From DATFAS01 sp035254305 (GTDB taxonomy: Bacteria > Bacillota > Bacilli > Aneurinibacillales > RAOX-1), in assembly GCA_035254305.1 (NCBI GenBank), contig DATFAS010000225.1, positions 1-50,990 on the forward strand: a stretch of DNA of 50,990 nucleotides. The letters are read 5' to 3'. This document shows positions 25,202 through 33,865 of this stretch, piece by piece (the first letter of the stretch is position 1; each line of letters opens with the position of its first letter). The translations under genes were made by a program, and so were the position numbers. The notes under the pieces were generated by a model that made no database searches, was not told where the DNA came from, and saw only the letters and a list, made by a program, of their open reading frames with translations.

Positions 25202-25230
25202 TTGACTCTATTGCCTATATATATTAAGAT
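25202..25230 (+). promoter_or_regulatory. Promoter of rplM-rpsI
   Basis: TTGACT at 25202-25207, a 17-base spacer, and TAAGAT at 25225-25230. It lies directly in front of the L13 leader hairpin. Confidence 0.75.
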
Positions 25231-25235
25231 ATTCT

Positions 25236-25343
25236 TTGGTTATTTTAAATTCCCATCTCCCACGCCCGGGATTTAAAATAGATTGTTCAGACGAGATTTT
25301 CTAATTGATATTTAAGCTTTTGAAAGAATTAGGAGGGAAATCG
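25236..25343 (+). promoter_or_regulatory. L13-type ribosomal protein leader
   Basis: TATTTTAAAT with CCC (25241-25254) pairs with GGG ATTTAAAATA (25268-25280), with one bulged T, around CCCACGC. Leaders of this form are known ahead of rplM in Bacillota and are thought to be bound by L13 for feedback control. The assignment uses position and the hairpin; I did not match it to a covariance model. Confidence 0.65.
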
Positions 25344-25781
25344 ATGCGTACCACATATATGGCTAAGCCAAACCAAGTTGAACGCAAATGGTATGTTGTT
25401 GATGCAGAAGGCCAAACTCTTGGTCGTCTTGCTAGCCAAGTAGCTTCTGTTCTTCGCGGGAAGAACAAGCCTGAATTTACACCACACGTTGATACTGGTG
25501 ATTTTGTAGTCATCATCAATGCGGATAAAGTTAAGCTAACTGGTAAGAAATTATCTAACAAGAAGTACTACTTCCATTCCTTGTATCCAGGGGGATTGAA
25601 GACATTTACTGCTGGCGAAATGCTTGCTAGAAGACCAGAAAGAGTTCTTGAATTAGCAGTTAAAGGTATGCTTCCTAAGAACCGTCTTGGTCGCACACTT
25701 TCAACGAAGTTAAAAGTGTACGCTGGTTCTGAACATCCACATCAAGCACAAAAACCAGAAGTTCTAGAAATTCGCGGTTAA
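25344..25781 (+). CDS. rplM: 50S ribosomal protein L13
   Basis: 145 residues from ATG 25344 (after AGGAGGGAAATCG), the same length as in B. subtilis. It shows KWYVVDAEGQTLGRLASQVA and the KGMLPKNRLGR block. An early 50S assembly protein and likely ligand of its own leader. In-frame codons upstream of 25344 are leader, not protein. Confidence 0.98.
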   Translation: MRTTYMAKPNQVERKWYVVDAEGQTLGRLASQVASVLRGKNKPEFTPHVDTGDFVVIINADKVKLTGKKLSNKKYYFHSLYPGGLKTFTAGEMLARRPERVLELAVKGMLPKNRLGRTLSTKLKVYAGSEHPHQAQKPEVLEIRG

Positions 25782-25801
25782 TCTAAAGGAGGTTTCCATT
25801 C

Positions 25802-26197
25802 GTGGCACAAGTACAATATTACGGAACTGGACGTCGTAAGCACTCCGTAGCCCGCGTACGCCTTGTACCTGGTGACGGTCGTGTTGTAATCAATGCGCGT
25901 GACATGGACGACTACTTCGGTGGTCTTGAAGTATTAAAATTGATCGTTAAGCAACCTCTTAACCTTACTGAAGCTATTGGCAAGTACGATATACTTGTTA
26001 ATGTAAGAGGTGGCGGTACAACTGGACAAGCTGGTGCAATTCGTCACGGTATCTCTCGTGCTCTATTGCAAGCTGATCCAGAAAGCCGCGGAGCTCTTAA
26101 GCGTGCTGGCTTCTTAACTCGTGACCCTCGTATGAAGGAACGTAAGAAGTACGGACTTAAAGCAGCTCGTCGTGCTCCTCAGTTCTCTAAGCGTTAA
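25802..26197 (+). CDS. rpsI: 30S ribosomal protein S9
   Basis: 131 residues, GTG start after AAAGGAGG. It begins AQVQYYGTGRRKHSVARVRL and ends KAARRAPQFSKR, whose C-terminal Arg reaches P-site tRNA. Co-transcribed with rplM and followed by a strong terminator. Confidence 0.98.
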   Translation: MAQVQYYGTGRRKHSVARVRLVPGDGRVVINARDMDDYFGGLEVLKLIVKQPLNLTEAIGKYDILVNVRGGGTTGQAGAIRHGISRALLQADPESRGALKRAGFLTRDPRMKERKKYGLKAARRAPQFSKR

Positions 26198-26212
26198 TTA
26201 TTGCTTTTGGAC

Positions 26213-26249
26213 AGCCTGGGTATTTCCATACCTGGGCTTTATTTTTTTT
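26213..26249 (+). terminator. Terminator after rpsI
   Basis: AGCCTGGGTA pairs with TACCTGGGCT (10 pairs, two of them G.U, 26213-26238), followed by a T-rich run to 26249. Confidence 0.85.
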
Positions 26250-26587
26250 ACACCTGATTTTGGGCCCACGATTATACCCCACTCTTTTAACTCCCTATTT
26301 GCTTAATAAGCTATCTGAACTCCTTATATAGGAACACCAATCACACTCATTTAATATTCTAGAATATTATAATATTGACCCGCAGGAACTATTGATTTGG
26401 ATCCATTGACCCGAATATACTTCCTTCAATATGGAACGATCTCATAGTACTTGGATATGACCATCGTCTCAAAAGCAAATCAAAGAAATACCGCCTAACC
26501 GAATTTTAAATATTCCCCTGTATGAAGATGAAGTGAACAAGAAAGAATGAATAAAAAGTCACAACATGATAATTAGGGTGATACAGC
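26250..26587. other. Non-coding spacer between rpsI and ybaK
   Basis: About 340 bases with no credible gene. It has a perfect 16-base palindrome AATATTCTAGAATATT at 26353-26368. One frame ending at 26550 reads QIKEIPPNRILNIPLYEDE without a start and could be a remnant of coding sequence; I cannot identify it. Confidence 0.4.
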
Positions 26588-27043
26588 ATGGATTATGATT
26601 TTGCAAAAAATGTAGTTTCATTAGAAAAGATAGTTCAAAATCGTAATAACCTTTTGAAGAAGAAGGCAATGAATGGAATTGATAGCAAAGAGTTGAATGA
26701 TTATTACAATAATGTGATCAAGGAGAGCTTCAAGCACCTAACTTTTTTGCAAAAATATATTGCTGAGGAATTTCTTGGGGATACGGTGATCGACTGTTTC
26801 GCCCTAGGGATGCAAGCAAGCAAGCTGTGTCTTTATGGTCGTGCCCCTGATGAAATCGAAATCATCTATGCTGGAAACTTGGCACACATCCTTGCGGAAC
26901 TATCCGCTAAGCATGAGATATACAAGTACATGAGGGAATGGGATGTCTATTCACTGACGATTCTAGGAGAAGACCTTAGTAACAAGTGGTTTCGCAAAGG
27001 TATCTTTTATGGGGAAAAGCAAAGGAAACTGCGATTGATTTAG
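26588..27043 (+). CDS. YbaK-like protein (DUF2521 family)
   Basis: 151 residues, soluble, rich in charged residues, no signal peptide. Length and place between rpsI and cwlD match ybaK of B. subtilis, which I recall as DUF2521 of unknown function. The call rests mainly on gene order. The ATG follows ATTAGGGTGATACAGC. Confidence 0.7.
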   Translation: MDYDFAKNVVSLEKIVQNRNNLLKKKAMNGIDSKELNDYYNNVIKESFKHLTFLQKYIAEEFLGDTVIDCFALGMQASKLCLYGRAPDEIEIIYAGNLAHILAELSAKHEIYKYMREWDVYSLTILGEDLSNKWFRKGIFYGEKQRKLRLI

Positions 27044-27119
27044 ACAACGATCTATAGTCATAACTGTACGGGCCGTCCCATAGAATGTTTAAGAGAAAAT
27101 GTGGACGGGTGGTGCTGGG

Positions 27120-27842
27120 ATGAAGAATAAAAAAAAGGCAATGCTCTGGCTTGCTTCTTTTTTGCTGTTGATTTCCATCTTTACCTACGAATTACCTCAG
27201 ACCGAAACTTGGACAGCCTGGTCCATGCCGTTATCAGGAGCCATCATAGCGATTGATCCGGGTCATGGGGGATTTGATGGAGGAGCAGTTAGTAAGAATG
27301 GGTTGGTGGAAAAGGATGTTGCCCTAAGTATTTCTCTATACTTAAGAGACTTTCTGCAGCAAGCCGGTGCTTTAGTAGTTATGACTCGAGAGGTAGATGA
27401 GGATCTGGTTCAAGAAGGGAAAAAGGGCCAACTTAAACGCGAGGATATTCATCGACGAGTTAAAATAATTAATGATAGCAGCGCTGATATGACTATAAGT
27501 ATTCATCTAAATGCGATACCATCCCCACAGTGGCATGGTGCACAAACCTTTTACAATCCTGTAAAACAGGATAATGGGGCATTGGCTTACCTTGTTCAAG
27601 ACGAAATTAAATCAAAATTAAAGAATACTGATCGACTACCAAAGAAAAAGGGAAATATGTATATATTAAATAATGTAACCATGCCATCTATTTTAGTAGA
27701 GGTAGGTTTCTTATCCAATCCAGGTGAAGCAGACTTACTATCAGATAAGGGATATCAAAAGAAAATGGCTAATGCCATCTATCAAGGTTTATTAAGATAC
27801 TATAGCGGAGAAAAGGTGCAGGAGAACGCACCTACGCAGTAA
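27120..27842 (+). CDS. cwlD: N-acetylmuramoyl-L-alanine amidase CwlD
   Basis: 240 residues. With PdaA, CwlD makes the muramic-delta-lactam of spore cortex needed for germination. An N-terminal membrane/signal segment (MLWLASFLLLISIF) precedes an Amidase_3 domain with zinc ligands in AIDPGHGGFDGG (His), the Glu of NGLVEKDV, SIHLNA (His) and catalytic Glu in LVEVGFLSNPGE. ATG 27120 is preferred over an in-frame upstream start because it directly precedes the KKKKA-hydrophobic signal. Confidence 0.95.
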   Translation: MKNKKKAMLWLASFLLLISIFTYELPQTETWTAWSMPLSGAIIAIDPGHGGFDGGAVSKNGLVEKDVALSISLYLRDFLQQAGALVVMTREVDEDLVQEGKKGQLKREDIHRRVKIINDSSADMTISIHLNAIPSPQWHGAQTFYNPVKQDNGALAYLVQDEIKSKLKNTDRLPKKKGNMYILNNVTMPSILVEVGFLSNPGEADLLSDKGYQKKMANAIYQGLLRYYSGEKVQENAPTQ

Positions 27843-27921
27843 CAGTCTGTTTTCCAATCGTTCGGCTATGGTATAATACATCCGGGTGGATTTAATCTTA
27901 ATTGGGAAGAGGTTGGAGCAA

Positions 27922-28992
27922 TTGATCACTAAAAGTGAAGTATTATACGCACTAAAAGATGTACAAGACCCAGAATTGCATAAAAGCCTTGTTGAATTAA
28001 ACATGGTTCGTGATATTCATATTGATGGAACAAAGGTAAGTCTTAACGTGATCTTAACGATTCAAGGATGTCCACTTAAGGCGAAAATCCAAGAGGATGT
28101 AGAGAAGGCGATTAAGGCGCTAGGAGCAACGGAGGTTAATGTTGAATTCGGTGCTATGACAGAACAAGAACGTGGAGAGCTTTCTGCTAACCTTCGCGGT
28201 GGGGCACAACCAGCTGCGGTGTCACCATTACTTGCCCCAGACTCACCTACTACTTTTGTTGCTATTACGAGTGGTAAAGGTGGAGTTGGTAAATCTACTG
28301 TAACCGTTAACTTAGCTACTGCACTTGCCCGTCTCGGTAAGCGCGTTGGGGTTGTTGATGCCGATATTTATGGATTTAGTGTTCCAGATATGATGGGGAT
28401 TGAACAACGCCCAACAGTTATTGATAATGTAGTACTTCCTGTGCAGCGTTTCGGAGTTAAGGTTATTTCTATGGGATTTTTCGTAGAAGACAATTCACCT
28501 ATTATTTGGCGGGGGCCTATGTTAGGTAAGATGCTACGTAACTTCTTCGCCGAAATCCATTGGGGAGATTTAGATTATCTTCTTCTTGACCTACCTCCAG
28601 GAACAGGTGACGTTGCCCTTGATGTACATCAGATGATTCCACAAAGTAAAGAAATTATCGTCACAACCCCACATCCAACTGCTGCTTTTGTAGCAGCTAG
28701 AGCTGGGAATATGGCAGTGAAGACAGGTCATGAAATTCTTGGGGTAGTAGAGAATATGTCCTACTTAGAATGTGGAGAATGTGGACATCATGAGACCATC
28801 TTCGGTAAAGGTGGCGGGCAGAAGCTGGCTGATGACTTGAACACAAGCTTATTATCCCAAATTCCACTTGGCCAACCAGATTATGATCCATCTAATCCGG
28901 ATTCTGCACCTTCTATTTATGAAGAGAACTCAACAATTGGGAAGATCTACCTAGAGATAGCTCAAGAAATTGTTAACAAACTAAATAAATAA
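27922..28992 (+). CDS. salA: Mrp/NBP35-family P-loop ATPase SalA
   Basis: About 356 residues. An N-terminal MIP18/DUF59 domain (DVQDPELHKSLVEL) is followed by a ParA/MinD-like ATPase with GKGGVGKST and a C-terminal CGEC cysteine pair. In B. subtilis SalA represses scoC and so raises exoprotease production; related ApbC/Mrp proteins carry Fe-S clusters. The start is taken as TTG 27922 after GAGGTTGGAGCAA; an in-frame ATG at 27886 would add 12 atypical residues. Confidence 0.92.
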   Translation: MITKSEVLYALKDVQDPELHKSLVELNMVRDIHIDGTKVSLNVILTIQGCPLKAKIQEDVEKAIKALGATEVNVEFGAMTEQERGELSANLRGGAQPAAVSPLLAPDSPTTFVAITSGKGGVGKSTVTVNLATALARLGKRVGVVDADIYGFSVPDMMGIEQRPTVIDNVVLPVQRFGVKVISMGFFVEDNSPIIWRGPMLGKMLRNFFAEIHWGDLDYLLLDLPPGTGDVALDVHQMIPQSKEIIVTTPHPTAAFVAARAGNMAVKTGHEILGVVENMSYLECGECGHHETIFGKGGGQKLADDLNTSLLSQIPLGQPDYDPSNPDSAPSIYEENSTIGKIYLEIAQEIVNKLNK

Positions 28993-29038
28993 AAAAAGAA
29001 GGAGTTAGGATCATGCCCTAACTCCTTGCTTTTTCTTT
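28991..29038. terminator. Bidirectional terminator between salA and gerD
   Basis: AAGGAGTTAGG (28999-29009) pairs perfectly with CCTAACTCCTT (29017-29027). T-rich runs follow on both strands (GCTTTTTCTTT on plus, CTTTTTTTATTT on minus), so it serves both convergent genes. Confidence 0.9.
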
Positions 29039-29666
29039 ATTTCCCCTTACCCCCACCAGATTCTCCTTCACCACTATCCTTTTTCTTGTCCTCTTCCTTT
29101 TCCTTTTTCTCTGGTTTCATGGCTTCCTTCTGTGCTTCAACCATTAAATTTAACATTTCTGCCTTGAAAATCGGGCTTTGCATAGCTTCCTTCATCACGG
29201 TCATGGTTTGTTGTTTATAAGCGGCACTGTTCATCACTCGTATCAGATTATCATCAAATTTTGGATCCTTCATAATTTTAATCATTTCCAACTGATATTC
29301 GGGATCCTTCATAAGGTCTTTAATTAGTTTTTTATGTTCATCTTTAATGGCTTTAGCGAAGGCGGAGGAGACTTTGGGATCTTTCATCATATCCTTAAAC
29401 CCTTGTTGATTTTTGGGATCAAGAAGAGTTTTCTCAACGGAAGACTGGATCGTGGCAGAGCCCATTAGGGTATGCTGTTGATCCTTCATGGATTCTTGGA
29501 CTGCTTTTTTTCCATCATCTGTTTTTAAAATATCAAGGACCATCGTTTTCGTTTCTTTATAATCTGGAGCTGCTTTCTGGCTACTTCCACCACCACCACC
29601 CATACCACAAGCAGTTGATAACAGAAGAAGAGAGAAAACAAGGGAAAACTTGCCTATTTTCCACAT
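29037..29666 (-). CDS. gerD: Spore germination lipoprotein GerD
   Basis: 209 residues. A lipoprotein signal with lipobox LSTAC (Cys ~20) is followed by GMGGGGGSS, a helical core with repeated MKDP(K/E) motifs, and an acidic/lysine-rich tail (GESGGGKGK end). GerD clusters germinant receptors in the inner spore membrane. The position between salA and kbaA matches B. subtilis, but there it is on the same strand order; here it faces salA. Confidence 0.93.
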   Translation of the reverse strand: MWKIGKFSLVFSLLLLSTACGMGGGGGSSQKAAPDYKETKTMVLDILKTDDGKKAVQESMKDQQHTLMGSATIQSSVEKTLLDPKNQQGFKDMMKDPKVSSAFAKAIKDEHKKLIKDLMKDPEYQLEMIKIMKDPKFDDNLIRVMNSAAYKQQTMTVMKEAMQSPIFKAEMLNLMVEAQKEAMKPEKKEKEEDKKKDSGEGESGGGKGK

Positions 29667-29870
29667 TCTCTTAGGCCCCCTTAAATTCTTTTGTTTTCAT
29701 TATTTGCAGATTGGCCGTTAATATCCCAGGGGTAAAGTGGCAAGAGATATAGTTTTTTGTAGAGGAAATTTGGTACAATCATAGAGTTAAATGGTTTTTG
29801 AAACCCACCAGAGGGGTACCCTACGCAATCTATACATTAATAGCTTGCTTTCTTATTAGGAGGACTACAG

Positions 29871-30479
29871 TTGAATCTGAAGCGATGGTTGTATTTATTT
29901 TTCTCTACATTGGTTATAGGAGCTGCTTCCTCATTGCTGCTTGGGCTTGTACTAGACACGAAGCTTTGGGAACATGGCACGCCCAATGTGTTGGTTGGTA
30001 TTATTGGTCATGTGGGTCTTGGAATTTTATTTAGTTTAATTGCTCAGATGGGGTTCTTTGCTTATTTAGCTATCCATAGTTTTGGATTGGGACTTTTTAG
30101 AGGTCTATGGTCAGGCGTTCAAAGCATTCTGATCATCTTTACTTTTTTTGATTTAGTTTATTTTCGGTATGTGAATTTTGCAGAGGGAAGCAGTATTCTT
30201 CCGTTCTTTGGATTCCCTACTGGTATGTTAGTGTTTGCTCTCATTATTGCTTATATTAAGGTGAAGCAAACGAATAATAAAGCAGGTGTACCGACTGTCT
30301 TCCTTATTTTCGTGGTATCGACCATTGAATGGATGCCAGCGCTGCATCAAGATCAACTATTACCCTTACTTAATATGTTGATTCCGATTCTACTTTGTAA
30401 TGCGTGGCAAGTTCTGCAATTACACAAACTTACCGTTAAGACAACACAAAAGCCCCCCAACGGGAGGCAGAAGGCTTAG
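29871..30479 (+). CDS. kbaA: KinB-signalling pathway activator KbaA
   Basis: 202-residue integral membrane protein with about six hydrophobic helices. KbaA is needed for KinB kinase input to the sporulation phosphorelay. Start is TTG 29871 after TTAGGAGGACTACAG. Size and context (gerD-kbaA-pdaB) match B. subtilis. Its last codons contain the terminator hairpin of the facing pdaB gene, and the two stop codons overlap by bases 30477-30478. Confidence 0.9.
   Translation: MNLKRWLYLFFSTLVIGAASSLLLGLVLDTKLWEHGTPNVLVGIIGHVGLGILFSLIAQMGFFAYLAIHSFGLGLFRGLWSGVQSILIIFTFFDLVYFRYVNFAEGSSILPFFGFPTGMLVFALIIAYIKVKQTNNKAGVPTVFLIFVVSTIEWMPALHQDQLLPLLNMLIPILLCNAWQVLQLHKLTVKTTQKPPNGRQKA
30441..30468 (-). terminator. 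pdaB terminator embedded in the 3' end of kbaA
   Basis: On the minus strand GCCTCCC (30468-30462) pairs with GGGGGGC (30458-30452) around a 3-base loop, followed by TTTTGTGTTGT. It lies within kbaA codons, so the two genes share these bases. Confidence 0.7.
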
Positions 30480-31237
30480 TCTACATCTTTTGTTTGGACT
30501 TTCGTATCGGCAATAAGTCCTGATACTGAGGTGAAATCGTAGCCCTTTTGCTTAAGATCATCGATAATGGTTGGTAATGCCAAATGAGTTTGTTTGCATG
30601 AATCACTTGCATGCATTAATATTATGTCGCCGGGATGAGCTTTCTTAACAACATTCTGTACAATTTGGTCAACACCAGGGTTGAGCCAATCCTTGGAATC
30701 GGTATCCCACTGGATCACCGTATATTTCATTTCATCTGCAATAGTAAGCACACGTTTATCAATATCGCCATTTGGTGTTCGAATTAATGCCGTTTTCTTA
30801 CCTGTTAATTGTTGAAGAATGCCATCCGCTTTTTTCATCTGTGTTCTTATTTCTTCATCGGTTAAACGGCTATAGTTAATGTGTTTGTATCCGTGAGAGC
30901 CAATTTCGTAGCCTTGATCTAGGATTCGTTTAACAATATCTGGATGATCCTTGCTCCACTCTGCGGATAAGAAGAAAGTCGCATTTTTAACTCCTTTCTG
31001 CTTTAGAACATCAAGAATGGGAATCGCACGTTGTTCTCCCCAGCTAATGTCGAAGGTTAGAGCAAGCTTTTTCTGTTTGGTTTCTACTTTGTAGATGGCG
31101 GTAGGTCCATTTCCTAATGTAAATACAGCGATATTCTGTTTTTCAGCATAGGCAATTCCTACCGCGAAGATCGTTGCAACAAACATAACAAAATATTGTT
31201 TGAACTTTCTTCCATTCAGTATCCAAAAAAATTTCAT
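30476..31237 (-). CDS. pdaB: Polysaccharide deacetylase PdaB (sporulation)
   Basis: 253 residues, like B. subtilis PdaB (254). A signal/membrane segment (FVMFVATIFAVGIAYA) precedes a NodB domain: ALTFDISWG (TFD motif with Asp), SHGYKH (metal His pair SxxxH type), RTPNGD and ILMHASD. PdaB keeps spores stable late in development. ATG 31237 with GGGGAGGTGCAAAT is preferred to the longer frame beginning at 31288. Confidence 0.94.
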   Translation of the reverse strand: MKFFWILNGRKFKQYFVMFVATIFAVGIAYAEKQNIAVFTLGNGPTAIYKVETKQKKLALTFDISWGEQRAIPILDVLKQKGVKNATFFLSAEWSKDHPDIVKRILDQGYEIGSHGYKHINYSRLTDEEIRTQMKKADGILQQLTGKKTALIRTPNGDIDKRVLTIADEMKYTVIQWDTDSKDWLNPGVDQIVQNVVKKAHPGDIILMHASDSCKQTHLALPTIIDDLKQKGYDFTSVSGLIADTKVQTKDVD

Positions 31238-31361
31238 ATTTGCACCTCCCCATCTTTGTCCAATACAAATGTATGGCGGAGTAGACAAGGTTATGCATGC
31301 TGTTTGGACAAATTATCAATCATTGGTTATCTTTTAGTATAAGAAAGAAGGTGTTGGTTCA

Positions 31362-32006
31362 TTGGGTATCCTTAAAAAAGGTGCGAAAATTGTTGGAGCT
31401 AATGCGAAGTTTCTAGTTTTGGGCTTGGCTATATTTGTGGCAAGTATCCTCATCGGGTATTTAAATGCAGATTCCATCCAAAAGGTGGCAGAGGAGTTGT
31501 TGCGACAACTCGATCACATTGCTCGGAAAATTGAGGAGCACGGAAGCCCTCTTTATACCTTCTGGGTGATTTTCCAAAACAATGTACTAGCCGCATTGTC
31601 AATGATTGGATTAGGAGTATTTCTGGGGATTTATCCAATCCTTGCTTTAACTTCAAATGGAATTCTGCTTGGTTTTATGTTGAAAGCATTTGCGCTGAAA
31701 GGGTTAAACCCAGCCATGGTTCTTCTATTGGGTATTCTTCCCCACGGGATCGTTGAGATTTCAGCAATCATCTTTGCTGCGTCCATTGGAATTAAGTATG
31801 GAGTCTTGATTTTTCGGATATTTAGCCACTTGCTGAATGCACGTGGAAGACAAGCTGTCATGGATGAATTTAAACAAGGTTTAACCGAACTTCCTTTTAT
31901 CGTTGGTTCTGTCATTGTTCTGCTGTTCATTGCTGCGGTGATTGAAAGTACAATCACTCCATATCTCATTCATTTATTTCTAGGTGATCAAATCCCGTTG
32001 ACGTAG
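31362..32006 (+). CDS. Stage II sporulation protein M-family membrane protein
   Basis: 214 residues with 4-5 hydrophobic helices and the SpoIIM/DUF95 hallmark segment FQNNVLAALSMIGLGVFLGI followed by LLGILPHGIVEISAI. SpoIIM with SpoIID and SpoIIP drives engulfment in B. subtilis, but this family also has non-sporulation members. Start TTG 31362 after AGAAGGTG. Placement beside pdaB supports a sporulation link. Whether it is the true SpoIIM or a paralogue cannot be told here. Confidence 0.8.
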   Translation: MGILKKGAKIVGANAKFLVLGLAIFVASILIGYLNADSIQKVAEELLRQLDHIARKIEEHGSPLYTFWVIFQNNVLAALSMIGLGVFLGIYPILALTSNGILLGFMLKAFALKGLNPAMVLLLGILPHGIVEISAIIFAASIGIKYGVLIFRIFSHLLNARGRQAVMDEFKQGLTELPFIVGSVIVLLFIAAVIESTITPYLIHLFLGDQIPLT

Positions 32007-32068
32007 ATGAATAAGATATAAAATCATTAGGAATGATAAACTCACATTGATAATTTCCAGGAGTTGGG

Positions 32069-32305
32069 ATGTTCATGTTGGGTTTTTTATTCAGTCAGAA
32101 AGAATGTCAAGAATTAGAGTATATGCTGCGCAGAGAATTAGAAGAACTTATCCTTGATCTGGGTGACCAACGTATTGATGGGGTTGTGAAAACAGCGATG
32201 GAGGAACGTTATACAACGATTTTTCGAATGTATGCGAGACTTGCGACTCCTAAGGAACTGTCCAAATATGTAAGAAATCGAACAAAAAATCAGGTGAAAA
32301 AATAG
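32069..32305 (+). CDS. Small conserved-looking hypothetical protein
   Basis: 78 residues, highly charged and helical (ECQELEYMLRRELEELILDL near residues 12-31). No membrane segment or signal. Start could be ATG 32069 or 32075; CCAGGAGTTGGG precedes them. A terminator begins at its stop codon. I do not recognise a function. Confidence 0.65.
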   Translation: MFMLGFLFSQKECQELEYMLRRELEELILDLGDQRIDGVVKTAMEERYTTIFRMYARLATPKELSKYVRNRTKNQVKK

Positions 32306-32334
32306 TCTTGCTCTAAGTGAGCAAGACTATTTTC
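32298..32334. terminator. Bidirectional terminator between two small convergent genes
   Basis: ATAGTCTTGCTC (32302-32313) pairs perfectly with GAGCAAGACTAT (32319-32330), loop of 5. TTTTCCTT follows on plus and a T-run on minus. Confidence 0.9.
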
Positions 32335-32335
32335 C

Positions 32336-32536
32336 TTACTTAACTAATTTTTTAATTGTTTTAATACCGAAGTCTGTCACGGTTTGAATTTGCCCATTTT
32401 TTAATGTGATCTCTGCCATACAACGATCGGGGCTCAACCAACTGAGCTTACCACAGATTTTTTCATCTTGTTTGGTTTTGATTTCTATGGCTTCTCCCAT
32501 GCACTCGTGGAGCATTCTTCTTATCTCTTCACCCAC
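32336..32536 (-). CDS. Small hypothetical protein, possible SH3/Sm-like fold
   Basis: 66 residues. Alternating short strands (EAIEIKTKQ, KICGKLSWLS, CMAEITLKNGQIQTV) suggest a small beta-barrel. Preceded on the minus strand by CAAGTGGG. A similar pattern is seen in the protein at 38732-38983. No known function; not matched to a family. Confidence 0.6.
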   Translation of the reverse strand: MGEEIRRMLHECMGEAIEIKTKQDEKICGKLSWLSPDRCMAEITLKNGQIQTVTDFGIKTIKKLVK

Positions 32537-32827
32537 TTGAGGGCCTCCCTATTTCAAGCTATAATCTACGCACTATTTTACTCTCTCCGAATTGTACCTG
32601 TAAATGTACTTTCAAAATAAATTTTATTCTAAAATCGGCATATTTCCCCAAACTCTGATTAAAAAGGGGTAAATAGGGCTTCTATCCTCGATTTTCTTCA
32701 TCATCATCCGAATTATATCATCTGGGTTCAGGTTCCATAGTATAGTTATACACGAAGCTGGTTTCAGTTGAGTCAATTGTCCTTGAACGGACACAATAAA
32801 ATTATACAGGCGGAGGAGGAGATTAGG

Positions 32828-33727
32828 ATGAACAAACGTATTTCTATCATTGGAGTTCCTATGGACCTAGGTGCTGATCGTCGAGGCGTTGATATGGGGC
32901 CTAGTGCGATTCGTTATGCTGGGGTGAAAAGACGTCTTGAAACACTCGGTTATGAAATCGACGATATTGGGGATTTACGTGTTCCATCTCCGGAATCATA
33001 TCCGATTATCCACCATAATTTGAAATATTTGAAGGAAATCACAGAGGTCAATATTCAACTCTCACAGGTGATTGAGCAAGAAATGAGTAAGGGAAGATTC
33101 CCACTTGTACTTGGAGGGGACCATAGTATAGCGATTGGAACGATTGCAGGACTTACTAGGCATAAGAAGAATATGGGGGTCATCTGGTTTGATGCACATG
33201 GTGACCTCAATACAGGGGAAACCTCTCCTTCTGGAAACATTCATGGGATGTCATTGGCTGTTTCCTTGGGATTTGGACATGCGGATCTAACTCGAATAGG
33301 TGGGGATGTTGCTAAGATTAAACCGGAGCATACGGTCATCATTGGGGCACGGGATCTTGATCTAGGGGAGAGAGAGTTAATCAAATCCCTAGGTATTAAA
33401 GTATTTACGATGCACGAAATTGATCGATTGGGTATGCCAAGAGTGATGGAGGAAGCAATCAAGATTGTCTCTAATGGAACCGACGGCGTGCACCTAAGCC
33501 TAGACCTTGATGGGCTTGATCCGAATGATTGTCCAGGAGTGGGGACGCCAGTTATTGGAGGGATCTCTTATCGTGAAAGCCATCTTGCCATGGAGATGCT
33601 AGCGGAGGCTGATGTTCTTACCTCTGCCGAATTCGTGGAGGTCAATCCCATACTAGATATTCATAACAAAACTGCCAAGGTAGCCGTTGCTCTAATGGGT
33701 TCAGCTTTCGGTGAGAAGCTGTTATAA
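32828..33727 (+). CDS. rocF: Arginase
   Basis: Hydrolyses arginine to ornithine and urea with two manganese ions. 299 residues. Ligands and family blocks are GGDHSIAIGT (His), WFDAHGDLNTGE (Asp-x-His-x-Asp), SGNIHGM, and SLDLDGLDPNDCPG (Asp-x-Asp). ATG 32828 with GGAGGAGGAGATTAGG is chosen over a longer in-frame TTG at 32768. The upstream region (32537-32767) shows no other gene. Arginase lies next to sigW in many Bacillales. Confidence 0.97.
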   Translation: MNKRISIIGVPMDLGADRRGVDMGPSAIRYAGVKRRLETLGYEIDDIGDLRVPSPESYPIIHHNLKYLKEITEVNIQLSQVIEQEMSKGRFPLVLGGDHSIAIGTIAGLTRHKKNMGVIWFDAHGDLNTGETSPSGNIHGMSLAVSLGFGHADLTRIGGDVAKIKPEHTVIIGARDLDLGERELIKSLGIKVFTMHEIDRLGMPRVMEEAIKIVSNGTDGVHLSLDLDGLDPNDCPGVGTPVIGGISYRESHLAMEMLAEADVLTSAEFVEVNPILDIHNKTAKVAVALMGSAFGEKLL

Positions 33728-33803
33728 TAAATCGTAAGAGAGTTGCTTTCAGAAGAATATGTTTTTCCGTTTCGATGGGAAGATATATTCTTTCTTGTTT
33801 TTG

Positions 33804-33829
33804 TGAAACTTCGTTAAGGATAATCCGTA
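33804..33829 (+). promoter_or_regulatory. SigW-type autoregulatory promoter
   Basis: TGAAAC (33804-33809), a 16-base spacer, then CGTA (33826-33829): an exact match to the SigW consensus, 37 bases before the sigW start codon. It implies positive autoregulation of sigW-rsiW. Confidence 0.92.
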
Positions 33830-33865
33830 TTGTATATTGAACCTTCATAAGGGAAAGGGTTTAGA

